64,000 nucleotides of DNA. Source: Hyphomicrobium sp. ghe19. Its GTDB lineage: Bacteria > Pseudomonadota > Alphaproteobacteria > Rhizobiales > Hyphomicrobiaceae. This document shows positions 46,492 through 55,469 of the stretch, one piece after another. The notes below the pieces were generated by a model. It saw only the letters and a list, made by a program, of their open reading frames with translations, did no database searches and was not told the origin of the DNA. The stretch spans positions 2,370,001 to 2,434,000 of the forward strand of contig NZ_LR743509.1 of the NCBI RefSeq assembly GCF_902712875.1. Reading direction: 5' to 3'. A program made the translations under genes and the position numbers. Positions within the stretch are counted from its first letter, which is position 1. Every line of letters starts with the position of its first letter.

Positions 46492-47166
46492 ATGTCTGAT
46501 GAACCATTAAAAGCATTCGAACCGTTCGCGGGTCGTCCGGTCGCTGCTGACGAACAGAATATTTCCGCGCTGATCAACTCCGACCACGCCAACGAGGCAG
46601 ATCTCCGCGCACTTGGCCGCATTGCCGAAGCAGACGCGTTGAAGGCTTCCCGTGATGGCCGAGTTGCCGAATGGCGAACAGCAGCGGGCCTTGCAACCCC
46701 GACAACGCCAGATCCGAAAGTGGTAGCGGCTGCTGACTACGGCATTCGCCTCGATGCGAAGCCATCAGATTATCGTCGCGTAGATCTGAGTGCCTTCGCA
46801 CGAGAGCGTGATCCTGCCCGCGTCGAAAACGTGAGGGTGGAGTTGGCAGAGGTCATGTCAGCCCTCAAAATCGATGTGCCGTCCGGCCAAATGATCATGC
46901 AGCATATTGCCGAGCAGAGTCCGAAGCTCGCGGCTATGACACCTGCGGAGCGTGAGACGTGGGCGGCCACGCAGGAACGTGATCTCGTGAGGTCGGCCGC
47001 TATACGCTCAACGACAGTCGAAGCGCTTAAGGCCAATGCGAAGGCCCTGCTGAGCAGTCACCCGTTCGGTGCAACGATCGCCGCCAGTGCCATGATTTCG
47101 AGCCCGACAGTGCTCTTAATTTTGCACGATCACGCGAAGGCAATTCAGGCTTGGAAGGGCAAATAA
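46492..47166 (+). CDS. Hypothetical protein of element 1
   Basis: The 224-residue mostly helical protein has no membrane segment or recognisable motif. The ATG has AAAAGGAG upstream (46479-46486). Its C-terminus is hydrophobic and helical (ATIAASAMISSPTVLLILHD). It is co-directional with the primase gene. Function unknown. Confidence 0.65.
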   Translation: MSDEPLKAFEPFAGRPVAADEQNISALINSDHANEADLRALGRIAEADALKASRDGRVAEWRTAAGLATPTTPDPKVVAAADYGIRLDAKPSDYRRVDLSAFARERDPARVENVRVELAEVMSALKIDVPSGQMIMQHIAEQSPKLAAMTPAERETWAATQERDLVRSAAIRSTTVEALKANAKALLSSHPFGATIAASAMISSPTVLLILHDHAKAIQAWKGK

Positions 47167-47240
47167 AGCCGGAATGAAAAGCGCCGCTCGGTTGCCCCCG
47201 GGCGACGCTCAATTTCAATGGAGTGTTTGGAGTATCAACA

Positions 47241-47471
47241 ATGCCAATTTTATATCAAAAGCCGTCGCGGCGCAATGGCGCTGAATTTTGCGAGCGAATA
47301 CGCCGATATAGCGAACGCCAACCCACATTGCTGGGATACCGGGTTGCCGCGATCCATGACCAGCACGATGGCAGCGTAAAAATCTCATGGCTGACGCTAG
47401 AATCTTGCGAGCGGTTTGTCCGCAATTACCAAACAGCCGAAAAAGAAAAGGCCCCTTCGGCGGCGCACTGA
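47241..47471 (+). CDS. Small hypothetical protein
   Basis: The 76-residue protein (MPILYQKPSRRNG) precedes the primase-helicase. Its last codons form one arm of a strong hairpin. No motif recognised. Confidence 0.55.
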   Translation: MPILYQKPSRRNGAEFCERIRRYSERQPTLLGYRVAAIHDQHDGSVKISWLTLESCERFVRNYQTAEKEKAPSAAH

Positions 47472-47478
47472 AGGGGCC
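47450..47478 (-). terminator. Perfect 9-bp hairpin, terminator-like for minus-strand transcripts
   Basis: GGCCCCTTC, 11 loop bases, GAAGGGGCC. The A-rich tract before it on the plus strand gives a T-run after the hairpin on the minus strand. It may block antisense transcripts coming from the primase region. Confidence 0.55.
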
Positions 47479-47538
47479 AATAACGGAATGGTTAGTGCAG
47501 TAGCAGTCAATCAACCCCTGTTGCAGAGAGATTGTGTC

Positions 47539-49665
47539 ATGAATCTACTACCCCCGGCCGATATTGTCAAATCGGACATCGAATTAGCTTGCAAACATAT
47601 TGAGCTTTTAACAGGCGACCCTAATTCCCCGTGCCATTGGCGACTATTGCATGATAGCCGCAAAAACGACCCCGAATATCCGGCGCGGAACAGGTTCGGC
47701 ACCGTCACCGATCTATGGCCCGAATTCGAGCAAGCCCAGTCGGACGGCTATGGCGTCTTCGTTGTCGTCAATGCCGGTGGCCACAGCGATACCGAGATAG
47801 AATCGATCCGCGCCGTCTTTATCGATGGTGACGATAAGCCGATGCCGAGCACCTGGCACTGCATGCCGTCGTTCTTCGTCCAGCGCTCGGCCACACGCTG
47901 GCACGTCTATTGGGTGATGCACGGCATGCGTGTCGACGACTTCAAACCGGCTCAGCTTCGCCTAGCGGCGCACTACGGCACCGATACCGCCGTCTGCAAT
48001 CCTTCGCGCGTCATGCGTCTCGCCGGCACGCTGCACCTCAAAGTTTCGAGCAATCCGCAATTGATGCAGCTCGAGATCGGTGGTGGCTGGGATCTTATGG
48101 GGCCATACGAGACACGCGAAGTGCTCACCGATTTGGCGACCGTGGCCGTCAAGCTCGCGGAGCCCCGGGGAGCCGCGCCAGGTGTCACGGTGGACCACCC
48201 GGATAATGTCCGGCGCTACGCCGTTTACCTGCAAGGCTTGGTGGCTCAGGGCAAGGTAGCGATTGAAGGTCAGAAGGGCGACAATCACACGCTCCAGGTT
48301 GGCATGAAAGGCATGGATCTAGGGTGCTCGACCGAAAAGGTGCATGCGCTGATGCTCACGCATTTCAACACTCATTGCGTGCCACCGTGGGATGCTGACG
48401 AGCTTGCCGTTAAGGTGATAAATGCCGCGAATTCACGCAAAAATGCATTCGGCAGCGATGCAGTGAACCCGTCGGCGGAAGAATTCGGCAACATCGTCAA
48501 GAATGCCAATACGCAGCCCGCGGCCACTGGAGAAGATCTGCCGCTGCTCGAATTCGAGTCTGGCGATAGGTTGCTGGACGAAGAACCAGAGCCAATTGAA
48601 TGGTTGATTGATGGCCTGGTTGAGAAGGGCGAAGCCGTCATGCTCTCTGGCCCCGGCGGCGTGCACAAATCCCGCACGGCCATGCACTGGGGACTGGCCA
48701 TCTCCGAAGGCGAGCCGATCTATGGCCGGAAGACCGAACGCGCGGCATTCGTCTACCTGAGCTACGAAGACGTGCGCAAGAAAGTCAAAAACCGAATGCA
48801 CCTGATGACGAAGCGATTAGGCGGCACCTGGGGCAGCAACATGCGCTATCGCGATATGACTGACCGCAGCCAGGAATTCTTGCTTGGTGTCACCAGCGCG
48901 GCCGACCTGTCACCACAGCCGCTCTATTTTCAGCTTCGCAAGTACCTCCAAGGCATCGCTGGCCACAAATTCGTGGTGCTCGATTCGACCTATAACGTGG
49001 TGAAGTTCAGCGGCAACGCCAAGATTGATGACGGTGCCGTCAACGAAGCCGTCAAATTCCTTCGTCGCCTCGGGCGGGAAACGAACAGCACAGTCATGTT
49101 CCTGTGGCACCCGTCCTATTCAGGCCAGTCGCGCGGTGACAATTCAGGATGGTCTACCGCTTGGAATGACGCGCCGCGGGCCAAGCTCAGTCTCAGCCGG
49201 CCACCGAAGGGCAAGGATGGCAAGCACGCCCACAATGGCTTCGACCTGACCGTGGAGAAGGCCAGCGATGGTCCTACGGGCTCTGTGCACACGCTCTATT
49301 GGGCGGATGGGGTGCTGCTTCCGGTGAGCGGCTCCAAGATCACGAACCTGATGGAAGCTTGCGTCAAGGTGGCCACGCTCGCCGCTGACAAGGGAGTTCC
49401 CATTGTCCGACGCCGCGCCGTGGCAGGATGGGTGATTGATGCCATCGAAGCCGAGTGCGGGGATAGGCCGGTAGAGCGGCAAATCCTGGAGATGTTAGAG
49501 GATGCCAACCAGTGGAAACGGCTCTGCTACATAAAGGCGAAAAGCAAAACCAAGGCGGGGTTTTACCCCTTTGGGGCGAAAGAGCTACCGAGTGGCGAAA
49601 TAATGAATGCCCCGGAAACAGAGTTTGACCCCGAGCGGAATTATCGCATTTCCGAACCTGAATAA
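47539..49665 (+). CDS. Primase-helicase replication protein
   Basis: The 708-residue protein has an N-terminal RepB/primase-polymerase-like domain (about 30-180: RAVFIDGDDKP, RSATRWHVYWVM, HYGTDTAVCNPSRVMRLAGTL) and a C-terminal RecA-like RepA helicase domain. Its P-loop is GPGGVHKS (residues 371-378), with His where Gly is usual; Walker B lies in KFVVLDSTYN. ATG 47539 has AGAGA upstream; ATG 47488 is an alternative. With the repeats that follow it suggests self-replication after excision. Confidence 0.82.
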   Translation: MNLLPPADIVKSDIELACKHIELLTGDPNSPCHWRLLHDSRKNDPEYPARNRFGTVTDLWPEFEQAQSDGYGVFVVVNAGGHSDTEIESIRAVFIDGDDKPMPSTWHCMPSFFVQRSATRWHVYWVMHGMRVDDFKPAQLRLAAHYGTDTAVCNPSRVMRLAGTLHLKVSSNPQLMQLEIGGGWDLMGPYETREVLTDLATVAVKLAEPRGAAPGVTVDHPDNVRRYAVYLQGLVAQGKVAIEGQKGDNHTLQVGMKGMDLGCSTEKVHALMLTHFNTHCVPPWDADELAVKVINAANSRKNAFGSDAVNPSAEEFGNIVKNANTQPAATGEDLPLLEFESGDRLLDEEPEPIEWLIDGLVEKGEAVMLSGPGGVHKSRTAMHWGLAISEGEPIYGRKTERAAFVYLSYEDVRKKVKNRMHLMTKRLGGTWGSNMRYRDMTDRSQEFLLGVTSAADLSPQPLYFQLRKYLQGIAGHKFVVLDSTYNVVKFSGNAKIDDGAVNEAVKFLRRLGRETNSTVMFLWHPSYSGQSRGDNSGWSTAWNDAPRAKLSLSRPPKGKDGKHAHNGFDLTVEKASDGPTGSVHTLYWADGVLLPVSGSKITNLMEACVKVATLAADKGVPIVRRRAVAGWVIDAIEAECGDRPVERQILEMLEDANQWKRLCYIKAKSKTKAGFYPFGAKELPSGEIMNAPETEFDPERNYRISEPE

Positions 49666-49747
49666 TGCAATGCCTAAACCCTGGCCTAAATGGCTGGAGA
49701 GGCCTAACACAAGGCCTCGCAAGCCTGGAGGGGGTATGGGGGAACCT

Positions 49748-49860
49748 GACTTCCACCTTGACTTCCACCGCGACTTCCACCGAAAGATCAATGGGTTGCG
49801 AGGTCGGTGGAAGTGGAAGTGGGGTGACTTCCACCGCGACTTCCACCATGTCTTTCCACC
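49748..49860. repeat. Iteron-like array after the primase-helicase gene (candidate origin)
   Basis: GACTTCCACC occurs at 49748, 49760, 49772, 49826 and 49838, with exact 12-bp spacing within each group. A weaker copy is at about 49851 and inverted copies (GGTGGAAGT) at 49806-49820. It lies 80 bp past the replication gene; an AT-rich stretch to about 50100 follows. I see no credible gene in 49666-50128. Iterons plus AT-rich DNA next to a replication protein is the usual plasmid origin layout. Confidence 0.65.
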
Positions 49861-50128
49861 GAGCACAACTAATTATTCCCATTTTTCGGGGTTTGAAATG
49901 GATTCGGCTATTACATCGCGCGGTATGGGAAGCAGAAAGTATTTACATTAGGAATTGTCGAGTCATTCGAGTAGTTTTCAGTCAAATCATTGATATTAAA
50001 GATCGAAATAATCCGATTTCAGCATTCCACAGACTTCCCATTCCTAGGCGTATAGGCCTTAATACACGCAGACGCGTTTACCTATAGGTCAAGCAGCCAA
50101 TTAAACTCGCTAAGTGCAAATTCCCGAA

Positions 50129-50683
50129 TTAGATCGCTAATTCCTGGAGCACTCGGTTCACCGAGCTGCGGCTTACCCCCAATTTGCGCGAAATAAAGGT
50201 GGCCCCGTGCTCTTGGGTTTTTAATTCGATGATCCTGGCCTTCACATCGTCGGCGATTGGCTTGCGTCCTTTGTATTTGCCTTCAGCCTTGGCCTTGGCG
50301 ATTCCCTCGCGCTGCCGTTCGAGCATCATCTCGCGCTCAAACTGAGCGACACCGCCCATGACATTCAGCATGAGTTTGCCTGTCGACGTTGTGGTGTCGA
50401 TCCCTAGCCCCAGGATTTGGATGGCCGCGCCTTCAGTTTCGATCCGTTTGATGATTGCCCACATATCCTGAACATTGCGCGCGAGGCGGTCCAGCTTCGT
50501 CACCACGACCACGTCGCCAGGCCTCATCATATGCAGCACCTTCTCAAGTTGCGGGCGTTCAGCAACGCTGCTCACCTTCTCCTGGTAGACACGTTCGCAG
50601 CGGGCGGCTTCGAGGTCACGGATCTGAGCTTCGAGCCCGGCTTCCTGTTCTATTGTCGATGTCCGTGCATATCCTATTCGCAT
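50129..50683 (-). CDS. Serine recombinase (resolvase/invertase family)
   Basis: The 184-residue protein has the catalytic Ser in IGYARTSTIEQEAG, Arg-containing VVVTKLDRLARN, the E-helix (MGGVAQFEREMMLERQREGI) and a C-terminal helix-turn-helix (GATFISRKLGVSRSSVNRVL). It may resolve dimers of the replicating element. Palindromic sequence lies directly upstream. Confidence 0.93.
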   Translation of the reverse strand: MRIGYARTSTIEQEAGLEAQIRDLEAARCERVYQEKVSSVAERPQLEKVLHMMRPGDVVVVTKLDRLARNVQDMWAIIKRIETEGAAIQILGLGIDTTTSTGKLMLNVMGGVAQFEREMMLERQREGIAKAKAEGKYKGRKPIADDVKARIIELKTQEHGATFISRKLGVSRSSVNRVLQELAI

Positions 50684-51186
50684 GATATCAGCTCCAATTG
50701 GTTCAATAGGGTCTTAGAATAGTGAGCTGATTTAGCTCAGAAAGCAATAGAGCTATTTATATGGGCCACATTCGCAATTGCTCAATTGGGGAGGGTCTAA
50801 AGACGCAGCTTATTCACACTCGATATTGGAATTGGACATTCAGATCTGTTTGACGCGTGGCGAAGGCCCGCCAATAGCTGGTGCTGCGACTGGCCAAAAA
50901 GACCGGATGCACCCTACCCGGCACCACCGGAAAAACCTCACCTATTCGTATGTCCAGAAACACTCTCTCCCGCGCCGGACGGCGAATTTCGGGCGAAATG
51001 TTTCCATAAGTCAATTTATCTCCAATGCGGGGAAGTCGGTCTAAAATTCGGGCGAGTTGCGCCTAATAATCGGAATATAGATTTCGAATAGGAATTTGAA
51101 TTCGAGTCACGATTAGATGCTGCATTGAAATATTACTCGTGCTTGAATCCATGGCAGTGAATTGGCGAACTGAGGAGTATTGCGTC
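50684..51186. other. Gene-free stretch with short palindromes (possible resolvase site)
   Basis: Just upstream of the resolvase start are short inverted motifs such as GAGCTGATTTAGCTC and CAATTG-containing repeats, suitable for a res site. The rest (about 50.8-51.1 kb) shows no convincing coding frame and is AT-rich toward 51.1 kb. Confidence 0.4.
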
Positions 51187-51522
51187 ATGACCGCCTACGA
51201 CACCTATAAAGCCGCACACGAAGCCGCCGAGAGCACGCACGCCGCGAATGTCACTGCATCGCGCGCAACGCGTGAGACTGCGATCCGAGCCGCGGAGCTG
51301 GCCAGGATTGCGAGTGATCCGTCCCGTTCGAATCCCACTGCGGGTGGCACGCAGACTGCGGCCACGGCCGCGGCTGACGCTGCGCACAGGGCCACGGTCG
51401 CGGCGAGCGCCAAGGTCAAGAATGCTGCATTAACGGCAGCATGGCTGACACTGCGCAATAGTGGTTCCTGGGTTGGACACCCCGGCGGTCCCGGCATGGA
51501 TGCAGCCGCGTGGCAAAGCTGA
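51187..51522 (+). CDS. Alanine-rich helical protein, unknown
   Basis: The 111-residue protein is very Ala-rich and helical (AAHEAAESTHAANVTASRAT) and ends with a short Gly/Trp segment (SGSWVGHPGGPGMD). The ATG has GAGGAG upstream. It starts a run of four small plus-strand genes. The closing WxGxPG-like tail recurs in the next protein (SPGWLGYFP). Confidence 0.6.
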   Translation: MTAYDTYKAAHEAAESTHAANVTASRATRETAIRAAELARIASDPSRSNPTAGGTQTAATAAADAAHRATVAASAKVKNAALTAAWLTLRNSGSWVGHPGGPGMDAAAWQS

Positions 51523-51535
51523 GGCATGTTGAAAA

Positions 51536-51940
51536 ATGTCGCATTTAAAACTTGTCGAACCCCCCGCCCTCACCCCTGAAGACCACCGGCAGCGTTACCG
51601 CGATGCGCACGGCGGATCAGAAAAGCGGCATCACTACCGCGTGACCGAAGCTGAGCGCCTGTATGCCAGTGAGGTGCTGAGGGCAAATACTGAGCGCAAA
51701 GTTGCGATTGAGAACGCGCCGAAAATTTATGGCAGTTCCGACAGCAGCAACGGCACATTTCAGTGTGGAGATGATGTTGCTATCGAAGCCGCGGAAGCCG
51801 CGTTTCGCAGGGCCCATGCGGTGGCCGACAAAAAACGCATTCGCGCCATTGAACGGAGTCGCGAAATCTGCGGCAATGAAATCAACGCGGCAAAGCTTGC
51901 GTTTCGGAATTCGCCCGGCTGGCTGGGATACTTCCCATGA
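51536..51940 (+). CDS. Small helical protein, unknown
   Basis: The 134-residue protein is charged and helical, with repeated heptad-like segments and an SPGWLGYFP end that resembles the end of its upstream neighbour. It overlaps the next gene by ATGA. Function unknown. Confidence 0.6.
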   Translation: MSHLKLVEPPALTPEDHRQRYRDAHGGSEKRHHYRVTEAERLYASEVLRANTERKVAIENAPKIYGSSDSSNGTFQCGDDVAIEAAEAAFRRAHAVADKKRIRAIERSREICGNEINAAKLAFRNSPGWLGYFP

Positions 51941-52218
51941 CCGTACGCTTTTACGAGAAAATCGCAGAGGCTGAAGAAGCTCACCGTCTGCGCTTGGCCG
52001 AAATGGAAGCCGCAATCGCAGACGCTCTGTGCACTTTGAGGGATGCGTATCGCACGAAAGGTGTCGAACCTAATTTACGCGTCGTGGCGAAGCTGGCCGC
52101 AGAATGCGCGGAATGCAGCGCCGAACTAGCCAGAAGCAGCGCGCACCTTCTCGAAGCCGAGAAGTCCGCCGCGAGCCATGAGTTCGGCATCTATCCGAAA
52201 TTTCCCCTTATCCACTGA
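51937..52218 (+). CDS. Small coiled-coil protein, unknown
   Basis: The 93-residue protein is a predicted helical hairpin (EKIAEAEEAHRLRLAEMEAA) with two Cys in AAECAECSAEL. Its ATG overlaps the previous stop. Function unknown. Confidence 0.6.
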   Translation: MTVRFYEKIAEAEEAHRLRLAEMEAAIADALCTLRDAYRTKGVEPNLRVVAKLAAECAECSAELARSSAHLLEAEKSAASHEFGIYPKFPLIH

Positions 52219-52227
52219 GGAAACCCG

Positions 52228-52410
52228 ATGCCGGAACGATACCCCGACAAATGGCAGAGCAGCGAAGATTTTACAGAGCGTTTCTGTGCTCACGTCGAAA
52301 TGATGACGCGCAACATTTTCACAGCTCGTGACCTAGCCGAATCCATAGCGTGGATCGCATCATATCGGCGCACGTTCTACGCCGGGCTGAAGTCGGTAAT
52401 CTCGCTCTAG
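52228..52410 (+). CDS. Small protein, unknown
   Basis: The 60-residue protein has GAGGAAA upstream and lies nine bases after the preceding gene, so it probably belongs to the same operon. Helical; no motif recognised. Confidence 0.5.
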   Translation: MPERYPDKWQSSEDFTERFCAHVEMMTRNIFTARDLAESIAWIASYRRTFYAGLKSVISL

Positions 52411-52722
52411 GAATCTGAGCAACCCAATCACCGCGATTGCTTCGGCAAGCGTAAGGCAGTACGCCACCCACCAAGACCAGCAAGGAATCAGCGAGGACGT
52501 GCCTGCTTCTAGCAACTTTAGAACGGCAGCGCGCGGCTTGATATCAGGCTAGATCCTCGGCACCAAGTATGCAGAGGCGGAGAAGTCATCCGCCCTGGCG
52601 CGAAGAAGCTAATTGGAAATGCCATAAATGTGCGGACCTTGGAAATCTTCAAGTCGCAGGAGAGTGTCTATCGCCGGGATCACCCTCAAATTGGCTAAAG
52701 ATCAAGACATCCAAGCGCCATG
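52411..52722. other. Gene-free stretch
   Basis: I find no convincing frame, repeat or RNA structure in these 312 bases. It separates the small-gene operon from a convergent membrane-protein gene. Confidence 0.4.
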
Positions 52723-53340
52723 CTACCGCTGATCGTCACGAGCTTCCTCACCAGAACCGTTAGCGGTATGATCATTTTGCCGGTCTACTTGCGAGTATGG
52801 CTGTTTGATAAGCCGTTCTATGAAGTTGAGTGGTGCCGCGCTGAATGGTTTGCTGTGGGTCGGGTAGACCAAGAAGCGAAGCGATTTTCTATATGCGGAA
52901 TTGGGTAGGTCCTTTGCAAAGTGTTCAAGAAGCTGCTTGGGATTGAGAAAGTATTTTGCTTCCTCGCCGTCTTTCAATTCTGTCGGTAGGTTGCTGTTGC
53001 TCGGGTGCGTTGAATTCAGCTGATAGAAATATTTTCGCTTCAGAGGTCCCCAATTTAGCCATCCGGCATTCCAGCCGAGAGCTACAATACTTACGGGACG
53101 AAGTGCGGTATTTGTTATTGTTACGACTAGATATTCTTTTGCAGGGTTTGGGCCCCCGACTTCCTCCATTACAACGGCGCTGACTTTCAAAGAAATCTTT
53201 TCTCCTCTCAAACCCAGGTAGAGTGCCGCAATTACCGCAGCGATCGTGCCGAGTGATGATATCCAGGTTCCCGTAACCTCCCATAGTCGAAGTGTGTGTT
53301 CCGAGCCGTCGAAAAGCCAAGCTATGCTTTCGAGCATCAC
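52723..53340 (-). CDS. One-helix membrane protein with soluble domain, unknown
   Basis: The 205-residue protein has an N-terminal membrane helix (WISSLGTIAAVIAALYLGLR) followed by a beta-rich domain (SAVVMEEVGGPNP, YLVVTITNTALRPVSIVALG). This layout is common in accessory genes of mobile elements. It points away from the STAS/GHKL cassette. No function assigned. Confidence 0.68.
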   Translation of the reverse strand: MMLESIAWLFDGSEHTLRLWEVTGTWISSLGTIAAVIAALYLGLRGEKISLKVSAVVMEEVGGPNPAKEYLVVTITNTALRPVSIVALGWNAGWLNWGPLKRKYFYQLNSTHPSNSNLPTELKDGEEAKYFLNPKQLLEHFAKDLPNSAYRKSLRFLVYPTHSKPFSAAPLNFIERLIKQPYSQVDRQNDHTANGSGEEARDDQR

Positions 53341-53723
53341 GGCTGGCCTGCGAGCAGGTAAAGATCAATCAGCGCTATCATCACAACTCATCTGCTTTCT
53401 CTGTCCGCGTGCCGTGCATGGGACTTTGCTACGACGCGTGTTGTAATCCATATTGCGATCGATCTGGGCGAGATTGAGAGGCGCGCCTCGCGCTCATCGC
53501 ATTCGCGTCGAGGTGCGGCTGGGGGCACTTGCTGATAAAGCTTCGCTAGCCTTTTTGGGTTCTCGTATTCTGTGCCGCAACCCCACCGGGCGTTCCCGGT
53601 CATTAAAATTATTTAGCCCCAGGCCTCGCGGCCACTAGATGTTCTCATCAAATCATGTAAATCGTCCTATGCGCTTCAGAAAATAGTTTTTTCCATTCCA
53701 ATCCTATCTCACCGTTGATTTGA
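53341..53723. other. Gene-free stretch before the STAS/GHKL cassette
   Basis: No reliable gene is seen in 383 bases; short frames here lack good starts. It must hold the promoters for the divergent genes on either side. Confidence 0.4.
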
Positions 53724-55145
53724 ATGTCTCAGGGCGATCAATGTGCCGATATTTCGGCCAATCCATACTCGGGCAATAGCGAACGAAGCTATCAGATCGT
53801 TGCCCGGCACGGCGAGGGGCGAGGCACAACCGCCGAACGTCGAAATCGAAAACGCCACATTAAATGTCTGATCCGTCGATGGTACAAAAAGCATCGCAAG
53901 CAATTACCCCTTTATAAGAGGTTGCGGGGAATATCGAAGCCCGTCTTGATGAGCCAGTATAGGCCCAATCACATTGCGGACATTTTGGTCTCCGACCGCA
54001 AAAGAAACTGGAAACCGATCTCGCGACGGAAGCGTCAGGAGATCACAATCACGCTAAAAAACCTATCGTTCATCGACAATCCTCGGCAAACGATGCAGAT
54101 GCTTCGGACTCTTGCGCAGAGCGAATCCGAGTATCTCTCGGTGCGCGTGAATTTCGATGATGTCAGTGTCGCCGATTTAGGTGCCTACGTTGTGCTTGGG
54201 GAACTTTGGCAAAACCTATCTCCGGTATTTAGTGGCGGTAGAATACATCCCGCGGTTCAGAAGGTGATCGACGCTGTCGCCCTTCGGAAGTATCTGCACA
54301 TGGCACCCTTCACGTACAAACAGAGGGCGACCGGAATGTGGGCGCTACCGATGCGTCGCCGGCACTCTGTCGGCGAAGAGATGACAATCGACCGACAACT
54401 CGGTCCGCAGAAGCGAGAAAAGGTTGCGGACGAGTTTTGTGACTGGATCGATGAATGCTTGGGCGTTCCTGAGATTAATCAGCAGTTGACGCAAGATGGC
54501 AAAGCTTGGGTCGCTAATCTTATCGGTGAGTTGCTTGACAACGCCGAGCGTCATAGTGGTTCGACGACTGGCGATGGTGTTTGGTCGGTGGCAGGATTTA
54601 TGTCTCAAACACACAACGGAGAGGCGCCGGGTTTCATGCTTTCCGTCGCAATCCTCAGCTTAGGACAATGTATATCGGATAGTCTGCGAAGTGCTGCTGA
54701 TGCAGTGCAGGATCGGATGAATAAATACGCCGAGCAACACAAGAAATCTGGGTGTGGCGGCGGAACCCTAAGAACTGTCGTAGCATTACAGGACTACGTA
54801 ACCAGGGTAAAAGAGGCCTCCGAGGATGAGCGCGGAGGAATAGGATTTCAGGAAGTTTTTGATTTCGCTCACGAACTTGGTCAGAATTCAGTGGACTCCA
54901 AAATGCCTCGGATAACCCTTATATCTGGGCGTGCCTGCGTTCATGTTGCGCATCCCTTTGTTAAGGGTGAGCGCACAGAAGGTGATGGCAGGCCACGAGA
55001 ACTATGGTTTAATGCTGAAAACACGCCGAGTAACGCTCCGGAAAGCTCTCATGTCTATGATCTCGGCGAGGAGTTTCCTGGTACGCTGATTACGATCAGA
55101 ATCAACTTAGACCCTACAGTGCTTCGAGCGGGTATCAACGAGTAG
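53724..55145 (+). CDS. STAS-like plus GHKL ATPase-domain protein
   Basis: The 473-residue soluble protein has a basic N-terminus, a STAS-like region (about 105-185: LSVRVNFDDVSVADLGAYVV) and a C-terminal GHKL ATPase domain. The N-box is ANLIGELLDNAERHS (E269, N273) and a G-rich G2 box is SGCGGGTL. The G1 position reads ILSLGQC, lacking the usual Asp. It is followed after four bases by a STAS-like gene. The pairing recalls anti-sigma kinase/anti-anti-sigma switches but there is no sigma factor here. A switch or defence role is inferred. Confidence 0.72.
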   Translation: MSQGDQCADISANPYSGNSERSYQIVARHGEGRGTTAERRNRKRHIKCLIRRWYKKHRKQLPLYKRLRGISKPVLMSQYRPNHIADILVSDRKRNWKPISRRKRQEITITLKNLSFIDNPRQTMQMLRTLAQSESEYLSVRVNFDDVSVADLGAYVVLGELWQNLSPVFSGGRIHPAVQKVIDAVALRKYLHMAPFTYKQRATGMWALPMRRRHSVGEEMTIDRQLGPQKREKVADEFCDWIDECLGVPEINQQLTQDGKAWVANLIGELLDNAERHSGSTTGDGVWSVAGFMSQTHNGEAPGFMLSVAILSLGQCISDSLRSAADAVQDRMNKYAEQHKKSGCGGGTLRTVVALQDYVTRVKEASEDERGGIGFQEVFDFAHELGQNSVDSKMPRITLISGRACVHVAHPFVKGERTEGDGRPRELWFNAENTPSNAPESSHVYDLGEEFPGTLITIRINLDPTVLRAGINE

Positions 55146-55149
55146 TACT

Positions 55150-55467
55150 ATGCCACAGGTTATTGATCTCAGCCGTCTCACTGGAAATGGCAAGGTGAAG
55201 AACCTTAGCGGCCATGATAAAGGCACTGCAGCTCGCAGAAGCTTTGATCTTGACGTGCTTGATCACTCCTCCGAGCCTGTGGATGTGGTCGTTCCCCCGT
55301 TTGTATATGCTGTAAGTAGCTCTTTCGTGCAGGGGATGTTTAAGCCGAGCTTGAACGTCCTTGGAACCCTTGAAGCCTTTTTCGAGCATTATCGGTTCGT
55401 CGCCGACGCGGCGGTAATTCGACAGATAGAGCGTGCTCTTACTCCGAGTCGGCTTGCAGCGGCTTAG
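55150..55467 (+). CDS. STAS-like (DUF4325-type) small protein
   Basis: The 105-residue protein has the layout of STAS-like DUF4325 proteins: a beta strand and loop ending in PFVYAVSSSFVQGMF, where the VSSSF run matches the family's conserved Ser region, then helices. It starts four bases after the GHKL gene stop. Ser residues in this place are phosphorylated in classical anti-anti-sigma factors; whether that happens here is unknown. Confidence 0.68.
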   Translation: MPQVIDLSRLTGNGKVKNLSGHDKGTAARRSFDLDVLDHSSEPVDVVVPPFVYAVSSSFVQGMFKPSLNVLGTLEAFFEHYRFVADAAVIRQIERALTPSRLAAA

Positions 55468-55469
55468 TC

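Noticed and set aside
49671..49951. Protein frame with repeated DFH residues after the primase gene
   Set aside because: The repeats are explained by the 12-bp DNA iterons, and the frame has no good coding character outside them.
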